The notes below the pieces were generated by a model that saw nothing but the letters and a program-made list of their open reading frames with translations, was not told the DNA's origin and made no database searches. The position numbers and the translations under genes were made by a program. 64,000 nt of DNA from Seriola aureovittata (lineage: Eukaryota > Chordata > Actinopteri > Carangiformes > Carangidae), in NCBI RefSeq assembly GCF_021018895.1, contig NC_079379.1, positions 23,373,776-23,437,775 of the forward strand, given 5' to 3'. Of this stretch, positions 62,361 to 64,000 are shown in pieces. The number at the start of each line of letters is the position of its first letter. Position 1 is the stretch's first letter.

Positions 62361-64000
62361 TCATGACTTTGTTTGCCTTCCTATACTATGTCGTTTTTAA
62401 GACTTTTTATGACTTACTTTACTATGTCATTTTCATGACTTTTTATGCCTTACTATACTATGACATTTTCAGGCCTTAGTATAATATGCCGTTTTAAGAC
62501 TTTTTATATTTTATTATATTATGTTGTTTTTATGACATTTTATGCCTTACTATACTATGACGTTTTTATGACTTTTTATGCCTTACTATACTATGACTTT
62601 TTATGACTTTTTATGCCTTACAATACTATGACATTTTTTGACTTCTTTTGCCTTCCTATACTATGTCGTTTTTAAGCCTTTTTATGACTTACTATACTAT
62701 GACGTTTTTATGCCTTACTATATTATGTCGTTTTTATGACTTTTTATGCCTTACTATACTATGACGTTTTTATGACTTTTTATGCCTTACTATACTATGA
62801 CGTTTTCAGGCCTTAGTATAATATGCCGATTTAAGACTTTTTATACATTACTATATAATGACATTTTTATGACTTTTTATATCTTACTATAGTATTACGT
62901 TTTCATGCCTTACTATACTATGTCATTTTCATGACTTTTTATGCCTTACTATACTATGCCGTTTTAAGACTTTTTATGACTTACTATACTATTACGTTTT
63001 TATGCCATATAATATTATGTCGTTTTTATGCCTTACAATACTTTGACATTTTTCTGACTTTTTATATCTTACTATAGTATGTCATTTTCATGACTTTTTA
63101 TGCCTTACTATACTATGACATTTTTATGCCTTACTATACTTTGTCATTTTCATGACTTTTTATGCCTTACTATACTATGTCGTTTTCATGACTTTTTATG
63201 CCTTACTATACTATGACGTTTTTATGACTTTTTATGCCTTACTATACTATGACGTTTTTATGACTTTTTATGCCTTACTATACTATGACGTTTTTTTGAC
63301 TTTTTATGCCTTTCTATACTATGACATTTTTTATGACTTTTTATGCCTTACTATACTATGACGTTTTTATGACTTTTTATGCCTTACTATACTATGTCGT
63401 TTTTATGACTTTTTATGCCTTACTATACTATGACGTTTTCAGGCCTTAGTATAATATGCCGTTTTAAGACTTTTAATACCTTACTATAATATGCCGTTTT
63501 AAGACTTTTAATACCTTACTATATTATGTCGTTTTTATGACTTTTTATATCTCACTATAGTATGACGTTTTTATGCCTTAATATACTATGTCATTTTCAT
63601 GACTTTTTATGCCTTACTATACTATGTCATTTTCATGACTTTTTATGCCTTAATATACTATGACGTTTTTATGACTTTTTATGCCTTATTATACTATGAC
63701 GTTTTTATGACTTTTTATGCCTTACTATACTATGACGTTTTTATGACTTTTTATGCCTTACTATACTATGACGTTTTCAGGCCTTAGTATAATATGCCGA
63801 TTTAAGACTTTTTATACCTTACTATATAATGACATTTTTATGACTTTTTATATCTTACTATAGTATTACGTTTTCATGCCTTACTATACTATGTCATTTT
63901 CATGACTTTTTATGCCTTACTATACTATGCCGTTTTAAGACTTTTTATGACTCACTATACTATGACGTTTTTATGCCTTACTATATTATTTCGTTTTTAT

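Larger units (their letters stand above)
45228..64000 (+). repeat. AT-rich 36-bp satellite/minisatellite array, runs off the right edge
   Basis: The unit is 36 bp: GACG, then the 10-bp blocks TTTTTATGAC and TTTTTATGCC, then TTACTATACTAT; a clean example is 63,215-63,250. A 26-bp version lacks one 10-bp block and a 35-bp version has a 9-bp block. GC content of the 36-mer is 10/36 and T outnumbers A 18 to 8 on the plus strand. All monomers seen run in the same direction. About 17.6 kb is array sequence once three insertions and one small fragment are removed, i.e. several hundred units. Divergence is greatest at the left edge and lowest in the long-period repeats further right. Function unknown. 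Open frames inside it reflect the multiple-of-three period. Confidence 0.97.

Noticed and set aside
47676..63787. Many plus-strand open frames of 60-122 codons repeating the 12-residue peptide MTFYALLYYDVF
   Set aside because: They follow from a 36-bp period with one stop-free frame. The 26-bp and 35-bp units shift the frame and end them. There is no splice, promoter or codon evidence for a protein.
45228..64000. CRISPR-like regular direct repeats
   Set aside because: There are no unique spacers between units, the units are contiguous, and the sequence is from an animal genome.
45228..64000. Centromere assignment
   Set aside because: The array has higher-order structure, but I saw no CENP-B-box-like motif in the monomer, and location cannot be judged from one window.

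Overview
This window looks like nuclear DNA of a teleost fish, probably a spiny-rayed one. I see no intact protein-coding gene, rRNA or functional tRNA gene. The evidence is dense CA/GT microsatellites, tRNA-headed SINEs, a decayed Tc1-type transposase, solo LTRs, TTAA-flanked miniature elements and foldback elements of kinds common in fish. No sequence search was possible, so family names rest on remembered patterns, and copy comparisons were made by eye.

Bases 1-32,450 are mostly non-coding sequence peppered with mobile-element remains. They include a SINE at the left end, two short-terminal-repeat MITEs (2,968-3,432 and 7,780-7,989), a Tc1-like transposase fragment (12,688-12,934) and a LINE-like 3' tail (14,813-15,042). 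A solo LTR with a perfect 5-bp target duplication lies at 18,725-19,218. A ~480-bp sequence is present twice in opposite orientation (20,640 and 27,929). A ~1-kb foldback element (23,471-24,482) has a single-arm relative at 41 kb.

Bases 32,451-38,280 hold the only gene-like material: two broken copies of what seems to be one gene family. The larger copy (34,498-38,280) can be read as six exons whose splice phases agree, interrupted by stops, frameshifts and a 610-bp foldback insertion in an intron. The smaller copy (32,451-33,009) keeps only the C-terminal part, with a helical segment, a proline-rich linker and a Cys-x2-Cys motif, and it is frameshifted. I cannot name the family.

Bases 38,281-45,227 are non-coding, with further repeats including a tRNA-derived SINE at 43 kb.

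From about 45,228 to the right edge (64,000) lies a very large AT-rich tandem array, the main feature of the window. Its basic unit is 36 bp, with 26-bp and 35-bp versions explained by gain or loss of an internal ~10-bp block. The left edge is degenerate and carries a tRNA-like SINE head and a solo LTR. Further right the array is homogenised into higher-order repeats of about 436 bp, 1,137/2,939/4,076 bp and 1,263 bp. One SINE insertion was copied along with its surroundings, giving two identical copies 4,076 bp apart. Because 36 is a multiple of three, the array yields many false open frames repeating a 12-residue peptide; they are not genes.
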